Assembly (NCBI RefSeq): GCF_019623905.1
Contig: NZ_CP069370.1
Coordinates: 1,798,001-1,862,000 of the forward strand
Length of the DNA stretch: 64,000 bases
Source: Neotabrizicola shimadae
GTDB lineage: Bacteria; Pseudomonadota; Alphaproteobacteria; Rhodobacterales; Rhodobacteraceae
Direction of reading: 5' to 3'
Positions 62,027 through 64,000 of the stretch are shown piece after piece (positions within the stretch are counted from its first letter, which is position 1; each line of letters opens with the position of its first letter). Position numbers and translations under genes: made by a program. The notes beneath the pieces are model-generated. The model saw only the letters and a list, made by a program, of their open reading frames with translations. It was not told the origin of the DNA and searched no databases.

Positions 62027-62745
62027 GGGCGGCGCTGGCTCTGGCGTTGAGCCTGTCGTCGCCGGCCATTGCAGAGGACATGCCGGACGGCTGGGTGCGG
62101 CTGGACGAAGTGGCGCCGGGGATTGTTCAGGACATCCGCTATGCCCGCGCCTTCAACTTCACCGGAGCGCCGGTGCCGGGATACGGGGCGCCGGTCTGCG
62201 TGCTGCGGCGCGAGGCGGCAGTCGCACTGACGCGGGTGGAGGCGCGGCTGCGGGCCGACGGGTTCCGCCTGACCGTGTTCGATTGCTATCGGCCCGCACG
62301 GGCGGTTGCGGCGTTCATGGACTGGGTTGCGGCGGATGACCCACGGGACGAGGTGTACTTCCACCCCGACGTTGCCCGTGGCGCGCTGGTGGCCGAGGGC
62401 TACATCGCGCGGCGGTCGTCGCATTCGGTTGGGCTGGCGGTGGATGTGGGGCTGGACCGGGCCGATGCGCCGGTCTCGCGGCCCGAGACGGCCGGCGTCG
62501 CCCGGTGCGATGCCCCCTTTGCCGAGCGGCCCAGGGAGTCCATGCTGGACATGGGCACGGCCTTCGACTGCTTTTCGCCGCGTTCGGCCGCGGATGCCGC
62601 GGTGTCGGCAGCGGCGCGGGCGCATCGGGCGCGACTGGCCGCAGCGATGGAGGCGGAAGGCTTTGCCGGATATGCCGCCGAATGGTGGCATTTCCGGCTG
62701 ACCGGGCCAGAGGCCGGGGCGGCGATGGATTTTCCGCTGCGCTAG
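62023..62745 (+). CDS. M15 family D-alanyl-D-alanine dipeptidase (VanX-like)
   Basis: A 240-residue exported zinc peptidase. The signal peptide is short (about residues 1-18). The zinc site is SSHSVGLAVDVGL (His and Asp) and EWWHFRL (Glu and His), as in VanX/DdpX, which cleave D-Ala-D-Ala. It may recycle or edit peptidoglycan; vancomycin resistance should not be assumed. Its ATG overlaps the caspase stop. Its TAG stop interlocks with the TAG of the convergent dehydrogenase gene (GCTAGC). Confidence 0.88.
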   Translation: MRAALALALSLSSPAIAEDMPDGWVRLDEVAPGIVQDIRYARAFNFTGAPVPGYGAPVCVLRREAAVALTRVEARLRADGFRLTVFDCYRPARAVAAFMDWVAADDPRDEVYFHPDVARGALVAEGYIARRSSHSVGLAVDVGLDRADAPVSRPETAGVARCDAPFAERPRESMLDMGTAFDCFSPRSAADAAVSAAARAHRARLAAAMEAEGFAGYAAEWWHFRLTGPEAGAAMDFPLR

Positions 62746-63851
62746 CCCGAGGTGCCGGGGGCGAGGCGGTAAAGCGCGCCCTGCCCCACGGAAAGGAACC
62801 AGATCGAGCCGTCCGGCGCCTCGGTCACGTCGCGGACGCGTTGGGTTTCGTCCGAGGACAGGCGTTCTTCGGCGAAGCCGGTGGCGGCGGGGGTGTCGGG
62901 GTCGAGCCGGCCCAGGAAATCGCTGTTCAGACTGCCGAACAGGATGTCGCCTTTCCAGCCGGGGATCAGCTTGCCGGAATAGACCAGGAGGCCCGAGGGC
63001 GCGATGGAGGGGTCCCAGTAGTGGACCGGCTGTTCCATGCCGTCCTGAGCGGAACCGTTGCCGATGGTGTCGCCGTTGTAGTTCACGCCGTAGCTGATGA
63101 CGGGCCAGCCGTAGTTGCGCCCCTCTTCGATGCGGTTCAGCTCGTCCCCGCCTCTGGCGCCATGTTCCACGACCCAGAGCTGACCCTGGAGATCCAGCGT
63201 GGCGCCCTGAATGTTGCGGTGGCCCAGGCTGAAGACGCCGGGCCGCGCATCCGGGCGGGTGACGGCGGGCGCCCCCTCGCCGGTGAGCAGGATCACCTTG
63301 CCCTCGGCGCGCTGCGGATCCTGCGCCTGCAGGCCCATCGGCCCGGTGCCCCGGTCGCCGGTGGTCAGCGCGACGGTGCCATCCGGCATTTCAACGAGGC
63401 GCGCGCCGAAATGGCGGCCGCCGGGCATGGGATCGCCGGTGAAGACGGTGCGGAAGCCTTCGATCCGGGTGCCATCGTCGGACAGGCGGCCGAAGCCGGT
63501 GGCGGTGGCCGCTCCACCCTCGACAGGATTGGCGAAGCTGAGCCAGACGCGGCGGCTGTCCGCGAAGTCGCGTGGCACCAGAACATCGAGCAGGCCGCCC
63601 TGCCCTTCGGCGAAGACCTCGGGAAGCCCCCCGACCTCGGCCGCGGCGCCATCGCGCGAGAGAAGAAGGCGTCCGTCGCGTTCGGTGACAAGGACGCTGC
63701 CGTCAGGCAGGAAGGCCATGCCCCAGGGTTCGTTCAGGCCGGTGAGGACGGGCGTCACGGCGAGCGAGCCGGCGCTGGACGGGATGATGCCCTCGGCGGC
63801 GGCGGGCGAGGCGAGCAGGGCTGCGAGGGCGAGGATCGGGGCGGGTTTCAT
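62742..63851 (-). CDS. PQQ-dependent sugar dehydrogenase (soluble type)
   Basis: A 369-residue exported beta-propeller of the glucose/sorbosone dehydrogenase family. The signal peptide (about residues 1-19) ends AAA. GLNEPWGMAFLPDGSVLVTERDGRL, SLGHRNIQGATLDLQGQLW and HGARGGDELNRIEEGRNYGW are the propeller hallmarks, the last carrying the PQQ/catalytic region. It would oxidise an aldose in the periplasm if PQQ is available. The upstream 149 bases to the window edge show no gene. Confidence 0.9.
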   Translation of the reverse strand: MKPAPILALAALLASPAAAEGIIPSSAGSLAVTPVLTGLNEPWGMAFLPDGSVLVTERDGRLLLSRDGAAAEVGGLPEVFAEGQGGLLDVLVPRDFADSRRVWLSFANPVEGGAATATGFGRLSDDGTRIEGFRTVFTGDPMPGGRHFGARLVEMPDGTVALTTGDRGTGPMGLQAQDPQRAEGKVILLTGEGAPAVTRPDARPGVFSLGHRNIQGATLDLQGQLWVVEHGARGGDELNRIEEGRNYGWPVISYGVNYNGDTIGNGSAQDGMEQPVHYWDPSIAPSGLLVYSGKLIPGWKGDILFGSLNSDFLGRLDPDTPAATGFAEERLSSDETQRVRDVTEAPDGSIWFLSVGQGALYRLAPGTSG

Positions 63852-64000
63852 GCGGAGGTCCTTTCGCGTCTTCGCCACAGATAGGAAGGCCGCCGGACAG
63901 GGCCAATGACAGCTGCGCGAGCGAGGCGCGATAGGTGGGCGGTTCCCCGCTTCCCTTTTGCAAAGGCGCACTCTAGGGTCGCTTCAGGATTTCGATCCAA

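Noticed and set aside
62023-62745. Vancomycin resistance gene
   Set aside because: The VanX-like zinc site is present, but no vanH, vanA or regulator genes are nearby and Gram-negative homologues are usually housekeeping enzymes.
1-64000. tRNA, rRNA, CRISPR, prophage or insertion sequence
   Set aside because: No cloverleaf with a conserved T-loop, no regularly spaced repeats, no integrase or transposase and no terminal inverted repeats were seen. A tRNA scan was not possible by eye alone.

Overview
The window is high-GC chromosomal DNA from an alphaproteobacterium, most likely of the Rhodobacteraceae (Rhodobacter/Gemmobacter/Tabrizicola group). Evidence: an F0 ATP synthase operon ordered I-a-c-b'-b with a second, diverged b subunit; a class II DAHP synthase; a short RpoH; yicC-gmk-gamma carbonic anhydrase in a row; small proteins typical of Rhodobacterales (DUF6476, DUF6280, PAS_5); and a urease cluster. 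Coding density is about 95%. There is no rRNA, no recognisable tRNA, no CRISPR array, no phage and no insertion sequence. It reads as core and lightly accessory chromosome.

Layout. 0-5.4 kb: SCP2 protein, PldB-like hydrolase, then the minus-strand Anbu cluster (Anbu proteasome-like protease, transglutaminase, alpha-E protein, ATP-grasp enzyme), probably a peptide-modifying and proteolytic system. 5.5-13.2 kb: ligase-associated exonuclease and ATP-dependent ligase, a secreted caspase-like protein, an M3 oligopeptidase and a DUF1254 protein. 13.4-19.8 kb: DUF6476 and an RluA pseudouridine synthase with interlocked start codons, Kup, RpoH, and psd-pssA for phosphatidylethanolamine synthesis. 19.8-29.2 kb: oxidoreductase, secreted protein, argE-mnmH, a MarR/MFS divergent pair, nth with a PfkB kinase, AraC-Ogt fusion, OmpA lipoprotein. 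29.3-31.9 kb: atpIBEXF.

31.9-39.4 kb: ArsR regulator and outer membrane protein, a class V aminotransferase, YgfZ-like protein, DUF6280, a PopZ-like protein, TolC, Pcm. 39.5-47.1 kb: the complete urease gene set ureDAB...C...EFG on the minus strand, split by a plus-strand diheme cytochrome c and containing three small non-urease genes. 47.2-52.5 kb: tauE-cysK-mscS-alaX, the last three with overlapping start and stop codons. 52.8-58.7 kb: omega-aminotransferase behind a 30-bp perfect palindrome, then yicC-gmk-gamma-CA, PAS_5 protein and DAHP synthase. 58.8-64 kb: membrane protein, GlxA-type regulator, a second caspase-like gene coupled to an M15 (VanX-like) peptidase, and a PQQ-type sugar dehydrogenase.

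The most striking non-coding signal is a dispersed element of about 80 bp with an 18-20 nt perfect palindrome. There are three good copies and one decayed copy; three of the four sit a few bases past the stop codon of a gene, always with the palindrome end facing the gene. No wholly unknown multigene system was found. The best candidates for new biology are this element, the two caspase-like loci, the interrupted urease cluster and the large palindrome upstream of the aminotransferase.
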